DNA of 64,000 bases from Spinacia oleracea (Eukaryota > Streptophyta > Magnoliopsida > Caryophyllales > Amaranthaceae), in NCBI RefSeq assembly GCF_020520425.1, contig NC_079490.1, positions 5,704,001 to 5,768,000 of the forward strand, written 5' to 3'. The position numbers and the translations under genes were made by a program. Below are positions 42,890 to 54,082 of this stretch, piece after piece (the first letter of the stretch is position 1; the number at the start of each line of letters is the position of its first letter). The notes under the pieces were generated by a model. It was not told the DNA's origin. It was given only the letters and a program-made list of their open reading frames with translations, and searched no databases.

Positions 42890-45800
42890 TTATGTTCTCA
42901 CATCCATGACATCCATGCACATTATCTACTTTGCTTGCTCGTTCATTTTTAATGGGGTTCTCTGTCATGATTTATTCTGCTTGCTCGCCTGAGAGTTTTG
43001 GTTCAGCAGGTAAGACTGTTTATCTGCTTTGCAGTTAAAAAAGAAAATTTATATGTCTGCTAAAGTTTGTCAGAAGAAAGTCCAGAATTACTTAACAAGT
43101 TAATAGATGACCGACCATGCAAGACATTCTAAAAACTGGAATACTGCAACGTTTTCAGTTAGTATTTATGGCCCTACATTTTTGCTAGTGACAGGATTTC
43201 ATGACTTATACGTCATTATATATACTCTGTTCTTGATTATATGTGGAATTTGCTGATATTTTGGCCACCTCACCTTGGAAAACTCGGATACTTGCATGAA
43301 CATCACCTTAGAAACGAATTCGTTAGTAGGCCTACTCCACCCCGAAATCTTTCCCTTAGCTTATGGGATTTGTTGTTGGGGAAATAAATATGATACAGTC
43401 TAAGAATCTACTTCAGAAAGCTGCACCTTCTTAGGGGTAAGGTTGAGTATATATTGACCCCCTCTAGGCTCTGGGCTCTATTTACACCAGCTGTGAGCTT
43501 CACACAGAGTTGCGTTAGAACAAGGGTAGTGAATATGATAGTGAGTAGTGTCAAAGTGTTCTTTTAATTTATTTTTCCTTTAATTTTTGGTGGGGAAGCG
43601 CCAGAATTTTATCAAAACCGCGATATGAAAATTTTATAGAAACCAAAAGTTGGTCTTGCTTCCAATACGTTGCTATGGCCCAATATATGTCTGTATCAAA
43701 TTTAGAAACGGTACGTTCAGGCTTTTGCAAATGCTGCACTACGGTGTCTTGCTGGGGGTATCTTAGTGTCTTGGGCCTCTTGGCTACTGTATGGTTAATC
43801 CAAATAGTCTAAAAAGTAATAAACTATGCTAAGTAGATGATCTGGATGGAAATTTGTGCAGAAAGTCGTTGAAAGATCTTTTACCTCGGCAGCTAATGCA
43901 TGACTATTGATTTTAGTTGTACCTACCATTTTTTATTTACTCCTGCAAAATTTAAATTTATAGCATAGCTGTTGAAGTTTCTTGACAATGCAGATACTAC
44001 TGGATGTTGTTTTTGTTTACAACGAAGTCTCTTCTCTTGCTCAGAAGAAAGGGTCCATAAAAATAACTCAGGACGGAATTGAGGTGCTATATTGCTTTAT
44101 CACAAGTTCTTTTTTCTCGTCCTCTACAACTTCTTTAAGGACCTTTCCCCCTCTATTTTACTCAATGACAAATTATTCAGGTTCTTCGAGAGTATTATCC
44201 TACAATGGAGGAAATTGTCGTTTTAGAGTGTGCCTGGAAAACGGATAAATTTGTATTGGTAGAACATCTAGTGAAGGCAAGATTTCTCATCAAGGTGGGA
44301 GTTCAGAAGTAGTACAAACTGTGGGAACATCTATAAAGTACCAAAGTATTGGTGAGTTTCTGGAAGGTAATACCCCACCTCACCATCAACCTCTTTGCAT
44401 TTTTCCATTTTCTCATCCTTAAATATACTTGTGCAATTTCCAGTTTGCCACCGTTAAGCTCGAAGTTACCCCCCCCCCCCCCCCCCCCCAGTTGTCTTTT
44501 CTTTTGCTTTTGTGCTCGTATCTCTCTTTTCCCCTCAGGAAAAGAGTAATTTGATCTATCTTTATTTCCTTTCTCGAGGAAACCATACCTGACTGCTCGG
44601 GAAAATTATGATCTGGTAAACCTTATTCCCTTCCTCAGCTGTGGAAAACCTTGACTGATTGATGGATACAAAAATATGGTTTGGTTGAATGCTAATATAT
44701 CGCTAGGAAATCCGCTTTCAAATTTCATTTTCCTTTGTATAGTTCCTTGGTTGAAAATTTAGAAAAGAAATGTAGAAGCAAGATGAAGAGAAAATGAGGA
44801 AGGTAGAGGATGGAATGGAAAATGTGGCATTCCTTGAGGATCCGTTTCGAACACATTTTCAATGGAAATGATTGTTTTTAGTTCTTGAAGGATTTTATTA
44901 ACCATAGCTCAATAAGCAACCATTACAAGACACATGGAGGGTAAACAAGCTATACAGAGCCAAAACTAGGAGAACTAATTCCATCATTAAGAAAACCGTT
45001 TTCTAGCCTTTGCGAACCAAACAACGGGAAAATCGGAACATTAGATTACCTGAAACATGTTTTCCTCCCTAGCAATCACTCTCTAAATCAGGAAAATCTT
45101 CCGACTATTTTAATCCCCCCAAAAAATAATTCTACCTCCTACGGAGTATAAAACAAAGGAACAGAGGATAATGGGAAACCTACTTTTCCTGGAAATGTCC
45201 CTTTTGTTGGTTTCTTGTTGTACATGCCAATCTTTTTCTCATATTGTTGGGGGGGGCTCAACCATGATTTATTGTTTTTTTTTTTGACAGCAGTTGTTAA
45301 TTAGTGTACTTGCTTTTTTTTTTTGGGACTGTGTTCCTCATTGGCATAAAAATATTCAAGCAAAATGTTTCTGTTTCAACCGGAGATTTGTCAGCATCGA
45401 CATTTGATCCTCTTTCATTCTCCCTTAGTTTTTACTTGCTCGTCTCTACAGATTTTGAATATGATTCTGAGAAGGCTGATGTAAATGAGGATGTAGAGAC
45501 TCTCTATTTTATCTTACTCAATTATGATTCTGATAAGGTATTCTATTCTATCTTAAATCTTAATTATGTTTGTAGAGTATCCATTATTTATGAAAAGCAA
45601 AGAGCCAAATAGCTGCTACATTCCTATACTGTGTTCAGCCACCTGGGAATTTTTCTGTCAGCTTCAGAGATATGAATGCTTTTATTTAGTGTTGGTTTTT
45701 CTGAATCTTTCTTGCTATAGGATACTGTGTTTGACTGCCTTTCTAATTCTTCCTTATTATGCCTCTTTCTAGGCGTTGATGAAGAACTTAGAACCAAGAA

Positions 45801-45954
45801 GACTAATGCAGACACAAGGAAGCAATTTCAAGAGGAAACCTCCTCACCAAAAACTCCTATCAGTGAAATAGCGAATAAGTCTGACGCATACAATATTTTC
45901 AAGTTATCTTCATCAAATAAGTCTGAAGCATACAACTTGAACTACAATTGGTAA
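42890..45954 (+). pseudogene. Partial, broken copy of the NEPRO-like gene (exons 5-8)
   Basis: The order and introns match 22735-25790. The exon 5 copy is near 42930-43011; it has lost the acceptor region, has a stop and a 2-base deletion. The exon 6 copy (43994-44083) is intact in frame (ILLDVVFVYNEVSSLAQKKG). The exon 7 copy (44181-44368) has a 1-base deletion that shifts the frame after DKFVLVE. The exon 8 copy starts at about 45453 (FEYDSEKADVNED) and soon diverges. Exons 1-4 are absent. The intron between copies 7 and 8 has neither the Tourist nor the Mutator-like MITE found in the intact gene, but holds about 900 bp of its own sequence with a long C run near 44470. A stray frame ends at 45954. 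Confidence 0.85.
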
Positions 45955-46439
45955 CTATAGTAAGCTATTTGTTGAATCTAATGATCCTTTTAGGTGACTT
46001 GAAATTCAACTCAATTGTATGATGGGGTTTTGTGCCGGATTCATATTTGTAATGAACATCATTTTTGTTTGGAATTAGGTGCTTGGAGGTTCAACTCTCT
46101 GTATTATGCTCTGCTTGTTTCCGATAAATATATTGGATCCTTGATTATTTAAGAGGGTGTTGTATTGGAATGGCTCATCATTTAAGGGGAACATGTAAGA
46201 GGGTGCACGGTTCATCCGAGCGTACCTTATATGTGTGGAAGTTTTGAAAGCTTAAGATCGTGTCAGACACAATATATGTCATTTGTCCATTAGAGGAAGC
46301 TAGTTTTATTCATGAACATTATATGTATATGAATATCGACTTGTTAACAACACATGAATGAAATTTTGTTCTATTGCTAGTTTTTTTTCAGCCTTGTTAA
46401 TATTGGCAAATTACACATAAATTTAATGCACCATTACTC

Positions 46440-46565
46440 TCACCCGCCCTAAACCTCTCTGCAATTGCAGGGGTAAGGTTGCGTACGTCCGACCCCCCTT
46501 TACCCCGCTTCTTGCGGGAACCTCTTTGAGGCAATGGGGGTAATGATGATGATGATGATGATTAC
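46440..46565 (+). mobile_element. RTE-type LINE 3' tail with (GAT)n
   Basis: The sequence ggggtaaggttgcgtacgtc, ccgcttcttgcgggaacctc and tttgaggcaatgggggtaat is the widespread 3' end of plant RTE LINEs. It is followed by a (gat)n tail at 46542-46562. It is strongly 5'-truncated. Confidence 0.65.
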
Positions 46566-46650
46566 TCTCACCCGCCACAACAATTAGTACCGCCCTTATC
46601 TATGAAAATATCACTTGTAAGTTATATTCCGTCGAAATGTAGTTTATGTA

Positions 46651-46878
46651 CTTGGGTGCATAATGTTCACGCTCGTTGTATACTCTATTTCTAAATGAAC
46701 ATATAGCTCAAATTTCAGTAACATATTGTTCATACAATTATACCGAAAGAACATATAGTTATAATCCAAAAGAACATATAAGATAATATTCCACTTATAT
46801 GTAAACATTGGAATCTTTCTCCATGTTCATTAGGGACATAATGAATATTCATTGAGATATTGTCACCCGGGTGTATAA
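46651..46878. mobile_element. CCCGGGTG-type MITE, diverged copy
   Basis: It begins with gggtgcataatgttcac and ends with gtcacccgggtgtat. The interior repeats agaacatatag motifs. It matches the better preserved element at 56774-57037. Confidence 0.55.
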
Positions 46879-46929
46879 TCTAAATTGCATAACCTTTATA
46901 TTTTAGGTGAAAGAACAGAGGCTGAAAAG

Positions 46930-47239
46930 TAGACCTGATCAACATGAGTCCGGACCGACCCGACCCGATTTTTTGTCGGGACTGGGCAGATGTTTAGGCC
47001 CGGCTCGAAAATTTAAAATTTTTGACGGATTTGGGAAACATAAAAGCTGCATTTTTTGTTATTTGATCCAGCCCGAAAATGGCTAGAAATGCCCGATATT
47101 TTAGGCCGGAAATAGTGGGTTTGGGCATATAAAATCCAGCCCGCATTTTTGCCCAGCCTAGCCCAGCCCGACATACGTGCTGATTTTAAAGCTTCAGCCC
47201 GACCTGAACTCGGCCTGACCCGTCTTTTGATCAGGTCTA
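46930..47239. mobile_element. hAT-type MITE with 8-bp target duplication
   Basis: The ends tagacctgatcaa and ttgatcaggtcta are perfect inverted repeats. The direct repeat ctgaaaag flanks both sides (46922-46929, 47240-47247). It is 310 bp, with a gcccgacc-rich body and no coding. Confidence 0.85.
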
Positions 47240-47524
47240 CTGAAAAGTAAATACTGGAGGACAAGACGATGCCGTATCAATGTGCTGAAGTTGCTAGATT
47301 TTCTTCCCATTTTTGTCTCATTGAAAGTCTGAGAGTGATGGAGCTGGAGCTTTTAAAGAGTATACTTGGCACTTTGCCCAGATCATAATTTTAAGGAGAG
47401 AGAAACACAAGTACTGTTAAATTATTCTGATATTTTTCTAGAAATTTACACAAATTTGAGTATACTTTAAAATTTATTTTTTGCAATTTCTGGGTATGCT
47501 CAAACTAAAATACAGAATACAATA

Positions 47525-50500
47525 ATGCAATTGATTCAAATGTCGTTACCTTTTTCTCCAGTTCTTCATTGCTCCTCAAGGTAATTTACAAATCTCCCAA
47601 AAATGTTTATTTATGTGAATTTTAGTTTAAATTTTGTTCCATTTCTGCATTTTTAAGTTCTTAATTATTCCTTTTACTTGATTTTTTTCTGGGCTTATTA
47701 TAACTATGTAATGAGTACAGTTTTAGCTCATTTAAAATCATACCCATCTCTAAATTGCTGCCCTTTTCTGGGAATTTCATAATTGTCTTAAATATTAGGG
47801 TTTTTGAATTGTACTACCATAGTTATGTTATGTACTAGTTGTTTGAAGCTCATTCTTAGAAAATGAGTGATTGGTGATCTTTCTTTTTGTTTGCCCCTTT
47901 AATGTAATAATAATACTAGCAGTGTTTCATAGAAGATTTGTTGTTTATGATTGTGTGGCAAATTCGATTTTTAAAGTTGATCACTGATGAAATTTTTGAG
48001 AAATACTGTAGTATATTTGGAGGGATTTGTTTACCCCTTAAATGTGATCATACTAGTAGTGTTACATAGAATTTTTTTTGTTTATGATTGTGTGGGGAAT
48101 TCGATTTTTTGAAGTTGATCACTGATGAATTTTTTTGAGAAACACTAAGAGTGTATTTGGAGGGATTTGTTTGCCCCTTAACCCTTTAATGTGATAATAC
48201 TAGTAGTGTTTCATAGAAGATTTGTTGTTAATGATTGTGTGGTGAATTCGATTATGTTGAAATTGTTCATTGATGAAATTATTGAGGATACCGTAGTGAA
48301 TTTGAATTTGAAGGGATAATTCTTCATTGCTTAACATAGTGAAATCAAGTACTATTATTTTCCTTTGCTTTTTAGGGTGAAGTCTGAGAATTTAGTTGTA
48401 AGATGCCCCATTGAGCGCCCGTCTTCAGCAAATGGTATTGCTAAACATATATTCTCTGGGTTGGTAGCTTCTTGCCTAGTTTTCTCCCAAGCCAATTTGG
48501 TATGTATCTCATTTCCGTTTGGTTTTATTTGCAAAAATTGAATTAAATGCATAAACTGTAGCTTAGGATCATGGATTAAGTAAAATGATCTACATTAAGA
48601 TTGATTTGTTTTTGGGTTTTTCTCTTGGTAAAATTATTTTTATTTTGGGGCTAACAGGTTTACGGGGCAGATCTTCCTCATCAAAGTAGCATAGGCCAGC
48701 TTGCCGATGTCTCCGGCAATACGGTTCCATTTCCTCTTGATGAAAGTTCTAGTGATGAAAAGGTGGCAATGATGATGATGAGAGGTATGACGGCTAAAAA
48801 CTTCGATCCAGAAAGATACTCTGGTAGATGGTTCGAGGTGGCCTCTCTTAAAGGCGGATTTGCTGGGATTGGTCAAGAAGACTGTCATTGCACCCAGGTG
48901 ACCATTATAATGATTGAGGACCTCAATCTGCTTTTCATAGGTGCCACTAATATTTGAAGTTGTTCTCTATCTTTGTTGTTCCCAAATGTTGGTACAAAGC
49001 AATTAGAAACATTTCCTCTGTATTTAGGGGTTGTTTGGTTGACATGTAAAAATAGGGGAAGTGAAAATTCATGGGAATTCATAGATTGGTAGTTGTTTGG
49101 TTGACATAAAATAAAAGGAAAAATGGAGGAAGTTGGAATTCCTACAAAACCTGGGAAGTAAATTACCTAGCCTCCCCTTTGGTCAATCAAAATTCATGGG
49201 AATTTCTAATTCCCCTGTTGTCAACCAAACAACTTAAGGAAATTCCCATGGGCTTAGGAAAGTAATTTCCCTTGAATTACAACTTCCTTTAGGAATTATA
49301 TTCCCGTGTCAACCAAACAACTCCTTAATATCTGTTGTGCTAAGATGTTTCCTGATTCTAGGGTATATATACGTTTGATATGAAGACGCCCGCCATTCAA
49401 GTTGATACTTTCTGTGTACATGGTGGTCCTGATGGGTACATTACTGGTATTAGAGGAAGGGTTCAGTGTCTCTCGGAAAAGGATAAAGACCTGAAAGAAA
49501 CTGATTTAGAGAGGCAAGAGATGATCAAAGAGAAGTGCTACCTGCGTTTTCCAACTTTGCCGTTTATTCCCAAGGAGCCTTATGATGTGATTGATACTGA
49601 TTATGACAATTTTGCTCTTGTCTCAGGGGCCAAAGACAAAAGTTTTGTCCAGGTAAATCATAATAGTTTCTTATTTCACATAAAAAGTTTCTTATTTGAG
49701 CTTCTATGATTGCTGTATTTTCATTTATCCAGTAATGTGCGAAGGCAGAACGTGGAAATTTTCTTTCTTTAGCTGTCTAGTACGAGTATAACCAACCAAG
49801 TCTGCTTCTCCCTTGGTGTCAGAATACTTGCAACAGTTTGACCTACACACTTGCTTAGTTTGACCGTAAATATATGCAATTATACAATCATTATCATTAT
49901 CATTACCCCATTGCCTCAAAGAGGCTCCTGCAAAAAGCGGGGTAAGGAGGGGTCGCACATACGTAACTATACAATAACATCTGATTTTTATATATTAGTG
50001 AGAAAAATATGGTCAAAGTTAATGTATGAAAAGCGCAAAAGTCAATATGTTGTTGCAAGTATTCTAGGACGGAGGGAGTACCGGAATAAAACGGAATATG
50101 GTCTAGGCTTGATTAGCATTGAGATTTGTGATCGACATCACACTGGTTTGCTTTGTTACTGTCTAGTTGATTTGGTTTGCTTTCTCTGTTGTTAGCATCA
50201 TATATAGTTGGTTGATTATTCCAAAAACCATATTTGTTGACGAGCACTTTTATTTTGTGAAACTCGAAACTTCAGAAAACTTCTCCTTGATATAGGGATT
50301 GTATGAATTATGTAATTTAAAGCCTACACTTCTACTCTTCCTTTTGAGCAGTCGCCACTTCCTGAGTTCCTTCACTTTCATGTGAAGATGCGGGGTTTTT
50401 CCTGTCATTTAAACTCAAGATCCAATCCGTTGCATTACTATGAGTTGGATTTTTGATGAATATGCTCTGAATTTCACAGATATACTCAAGAACACCGAAT

Positions 50501-50761
50501 CCTGGACCAGAATTCATCGAGAAGTACAAAACTTACCTAGCAGACTTCGGATATGACACAAACAAAATCAGAGATACACCCCAAGATTGCCAAGTAATGT
50601 CGATGAGTGAACTTTCTTCGATGATGTCTCAATCTGGAATGCAAAAGGCTCTAAACAACGAGTTTCCTGATCTCGGGTTGAAGTCTTCTGTAGCATTTGA
50701 TCCCTTCACAAGTGTTTTTGACACATTTAAGAAGCTTGTTGAACTCTACTTCAAGAAGTAG
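47525..50761 (+). CDS. LCNP: Plastid (chloroplastic) lipocalin, 5 exons
   Basis: Exons are 47525-47580, 48376-48499, 48658-48897, 49362-49652 and 50480-50761, giving 330 residues. It is a thylakoid-lumen lipocalin, in Arabidopsis needed for protection against lipid peroxidation and for sustained photoprotection (qH). The N-terminus reads as a two-part transit peptide: a Ser-rich plastid part, then a hydrophobic stretch (HIFSGLVASCLVFSQANLVY) before GADL. The lipocalin signature is in NFDPERYSGRWFEVASLK. Conserved cysteines occur in DCHCTQ, DTFCVHGGPDG and QDCQV. YDNFALVSGAKDKSFVQ and YSRTPNPGPEF match the family closely. It is about 20 residues shorter than the Arabidopsis protein, all at the variable N-terminus. 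Exon 1 was chosen because its frame and donor fit; other start sites are possible. Confidence 0.92.
47889..48320 (+). repeat. Tandem triplication in LCNP intron 1
   Basis: Three units of about 140-150 bp start at 47889, 48029 and 48169 (gtttgcccctt / gtttacccctt). Each contains atactagtagtg, tttatgattgtgtgg and gttgatcactgatgaa, with small differences. It is non-coding. Confidence 0.85.
49027..49322. mobile_element. MITE with GTTGTTTGGTTGACA ends in LCNP intron 3
   Basis: The left end is ggggttgtttggttgacatg. The right end is gtgtcaaccaaacaactcc. A second inner pair (tagttgtttggttgaca at 49091, gtcaaccaaacaactt at 49219) suggests two nested copies. The superfamily is uncertain. Confidence 0.65.
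49808..50078. mobile_element. Stowaway-type MITE in LCNP intron 4 with nested LINE tail
   Basis: The left end resembles ctccctt...gaatacttgcaaca. The right end is ttgcaagtattctaggacgg then agggag plus TA. A truncated RTE LINE tail interrupts it at about 49890-49968. Confidence 0.65.
49890..49968 (-). mobile_element. RTE-type LINE 3' tail (minus strand)
   Basis: The sequence ccccattgcctcaaagaggc and gcggggtaaggaggggtcgc is the reverse complement of the LINE tail at 46440-46565. It is preceded by an (atc)n-like tail (atcattatcattatcatt). Confidence 0.6.
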
Positions 50762-51597
50762 TGAATCTCTCATGTGATAGTAGGCTTCTTGCATATGTAT
50801 GTGAAATTTGTAAAAATCACACTAAAACTTTGTCATATCTGACATTCATATACATGGAAGTGTTTTATTGTTGTCATGCAAAATTGCAAACTGGTAGTAT
50901 CTGTAAGAGGAAGTAATTCCAATGTCAGATATGTATTACAAAATACAGATAGTCAACAAAACGGAAAAATAGGGAAAAGACAAGCACTAAAGGACAAAAC
51001 ATAACAATCAAATGGCGTTTTTATGTGAAAAATGGCGTTTTCATTTCTTTGATATGTTTTTTGCTCGCACATCTTTGATATTGGCCTCGCCGTTTCCGTA
51101 TCTGTAAAGGTGAGCCTTTGGTATAGTTATAGCCTTATAGAGTTCAAAATTTAGTAATAGAGCCCGCTAACACGACATGATCCGACCCTACATGGCTTTT
51201 CTTTAGCCAGTTTAAGCATGAGAGGAACAACAGATGGGCCTACACGGTCCGGCACGTGCCCACCTCATAAAAACATCCAACGTTTAGAAATACTACCATT
51301 AATTCCTAAACATTCACTGAACACTAATAAGTTAGTGTAACACGAAGCGGAAGAGTCACCATGCAAGCCACTCACAAGTCACAAAGCAAACTAATTATTC
51401 AAACAGATTTGAATTTATACTCATTAATCCTCATGCATGCACAGGAAACATTAAACGTATAATAATATATTCTTTTATTAATTCCATACAAAAACTAATA
51501 CTTAGCATGAAAAGGAACAGTCACATAAAAACGTCATTTTCACATAAAAACATCATTGTTCTACGTCATTTTTGTATTAAAAAATCATTGTTCTATA
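50762..51597 (+). other. LCNP 3' UTR and intergenic DNA
   Basis: The first ~150 bases look like the LCNP 3' UTR. A short cacgacatgatccgaccc segment near 51170-51260 resembles the GC-rich dispersed repeats. No gene is seen. Confidence 0.5.
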
Positions 51598-51599
51598 TA

Positions 51600-51858
51600 C
51601 TCCCTCCGTCCCGGAATACTCGCAACGGTTTGACTTTTTTCACTATTCACATAATTAACTTTGACCTTCTTTTATTTATAGTATATGAAAATAAGTGTTA
51701 GCATATAATATATTGTTGACTCCATCTTAATATATATTTTTAAAATATTAATATTTTATAAGTTTTTATAATATATAATTGAAGATATTAATGGTCAAAG
51801 TTGTGCATTGGCAAACGTGTCCAGTCAAACCGTTGCGAGTATTCCAGGACGGAGGGAG
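51600..51858. mobile_element. Stowaway-type MITE
   Basis: The inverted ends ctccctccgtcccggaatac and gtattccaggacggagggag are flanked by TA. The outer arms extend about 60 bp. It belongs to the same subfamily as 17087-17346. Confidence 0.88.
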
Positions 51859-52314
51859 TACTATTTTTCTTATTTTTTATACCATTGTTTTTTTTAAATA
51901 CCATTGTTCTTGTTTAATACCATTTTTAATACATGTTATGTAGAAAGTATCTGGTAATACATAACCCTTTTGGATTTTTACTTCCTCCCGTAATCCTTTA
52001 TTGGTACATTGGTAATTTCACATCACATTAAAAATACCATCGTTCTTATTTTTTATATTTTTTTTTTTTTTTCTCTATACCATTGTTCTTATTTTACAGT
52101 ACCATTTTTTATACATGTTATTTATATACGGAGTATTTGGTAATACATATACGTAACCGTTATGGATTTTTACCTCCTCATGTAACGTATAACATGAAGG
52201 GGAACAGTCACAACCTCACAAGTCACAAAGCAAAATAATTAAAATTGCATTTCCCCAAAATTAAAGCTGAGTTTTATGTAGACTTTGGTAATTCCATTTA
52301 ATCATACCTTACCA

Positions 52315-52327
52315 TCTATATATACAA
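52315..52327 (+). promoter_or_regulatory. TATA box of SUMO-like gene
   Basis: The motif tctatatatacaa ends 49 bp before the ATG. That predicts a short leader of about 20-25 bases. Confidence 0.6.
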
Positions 52328-52375
52328 TAGAGCAACTCCAAATACTCATCATCACAAAAAGCTAAGAAAATAACA

Positions 52376-52696
52376 ATGGCAATTCCACCGGTTGAACAAA
52401 TCAATGTTCAAGACTCAACCACAGAAATCAAACTCGAATCATCATCATCATCATCAAAATCTCATGTAACATTGAAGATTCAAGGAGCAGATGATCATGA
52501 TGTTTACTACAGAGTGAAGCGTGATTTCCCATTACATCACATGAAACTCGATTTCTGCAATCGTCTTGGTGTTGATTATGGAGTTGTTCGTTTTGTTTTT
52601 GGAAAAACAGAGGTTCGAGGGGCTAAAACTCCTGATGATTTGAAGATGAAGAATGGTGATAGTATTATTTCTTGGGTTGACAAGATTGGGGGTTGA
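52376..52696 (+). CDS. SUMO-like ubiquitin-fold modifier ending at Gly-Gly
   Basis: The protein has 106 residues and no intron. Residues 29-106 form a SUMO-type beta-grasp: VTLKIQGADDHDVYYRVKRD, then MKLDFCNRLGVDYGVVRFVF, then EVRGAKTPDDLKMKNGD, then WVDKIGG. The stop codon directly follows the di-glycine, so no protease cut would be needed before activation. SUMO precursors normally carry a few extra residues. The N-terminal Ser-rich tail contains I-K-L-E (residues 18-21), a SUMO-attachment consensus that could allow chain formation. It is diverged from canonical SUMO1/2 (for example HQTGG is replaced by DKIGG). It may be a functional paralog or a retained duplicate. The intact frame, TATA box and leader favour a live gene. 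Confidence 0.82.
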   Translation: MAIPPVEQINVQDSTTEIKLESSSSSSKSHVTLKIQGADDHDVYYRVKRDFPLHHMKLDFCNRLGVDYGVVRFVFGKTEVRGAKTPDDLKMKNGDSIISWVDKIGG

Positions 52697-53030
52697 TTAA
52701 TTAATGAATGTAATTAAATAGAGTTTGATTAATCTTCGAGTTTGATTTCGAGTTTATGGAATGAAGAACAGACTCTGTTTTAGTTATGTTTATTTGATTG
52801 TGTCTTTTTTCTTGTATTAATGGTTTGATCATGTCTCATGTCATTAGTGCTTGGTTTGACAACATTGGGGGTTGATTAATTAATGAATAATTAATTACCA
52901 GTTTTAATCTTTGAGTTTGATTTCGAGTTTATGGGAATGAAGAACAGACTCTGTTTTAGTAATTTTCTGGTTTTTTTATGTTTATTTGATTGTGTCCTTT
53001 TCTTTTTGTAATGGTTTGATCATGTCATTT
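52672..53030 (+). repeat. 179-bp tandem duplication of the SUMO-like gene end
   Basis: The last codons and 3' UTR (gttgacaagattgggggttg ...) are repeated with a 179-bp period. The second copy starts near 52851 (tttgacaacattgggggttg). Both units share gaagaacagactctgtttta and tttatttgattgtgtc. Confidence 0.88.
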
Positions 53031-53599
53031 TTTTTATTACTATTAAAAGAGGGACCCGATAACTATTTTTATCATAAAATAGTAGCCCGAGCACTATTTT
53101 TGAAAATAATTAAATAACTTGAAAAAGAGCCAAGCGTAAATAAATTAGTCAAATATTTTAAATCGAATATTTAAAAATGAAGAATTACCAAGGTTGCTGC
53201 TGAGGTTTCAGGCATCGAGAAGCGATAGAGTTGAAAGAGAGTGTGTGCGCTCAAATAGGATTTTTAGGGTTTTGAATGAAAGCTCGGGGGTTAGATTAGG
53301 GATGAGGGTATTATTGTATATTTCTAGGTGGACACGAAAAGTGTATTTACACATTTACTCTCAGCTCTTGACTTATATAATAGAGATATATATTAAAAGA
53401 TCTAGGACGGAGTAATGGGGGATTAATAAAAATCTATTTTTCTAAATCTCTCTCTAGCTTTTGACAAACTTCCAAGTTTGGAATTCATAATAACCCTATG
53501 CATCCCAAAAGACTTCAAAGTTTGGTTACCCTATGTCAAAAAATAAATAATAAAAAAAAAATTGGTTACCCAATCCCGCATATTGATTATCGCTGCTCA

Positions 53600-54030
53600 A
53601 ACACCTTATACTAGTTTGTCACCCGACACGAAAAAAACACAACATAACACGTGTATGAAAATAGTCTGGCCCGACTTGGCGTCAAAATAGTTCGGCCCGA
53701 CCTGGTTGTGGGTTAGGCTCGGGTCGCTTATTGTTGGGAAAAGCATGACATAACATGACACGGTCTGACACGACAAATCAGGTTAAATTGAGTGAAATTA
53801 GACTTAGACACGAAGGTCAAACACGGTTTGGCCCGTGGCTGAGCCCTCCTTTTGAAAATTTTGGCACGGCTTGGCAAGAAAGCTTGGCCCGTACCTAAGC
53901 TATCCTTTTGGAATTTTGGACACAGCATGACCTGACACGAAACAAGTAGACTTGGCATAGACCGAATTTATTCATCCAATGGCGCATGGGCTCAACACGA
54001 AGCACATCCACAACCATCTTTACCTTAGTA
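53600..54030 (-). mobile_element. GC-rich dispersed repeat (CACGACATG/CCCGAC family)
   Basis: The segment starts near gtcacccgacacg and ends with cacatccacaaccatcttta. This is the same end motif as the copies at 20451-20773 and 26165-26612. The body is rich in gacacg and ggcccg motifs. It is non-coding. Confidence 0.55.
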
Positions 54031-54082
54031 CTATGTGTGAGGTTATAAATCTTATAATCAAGATATCAACACTAAATAAGAA

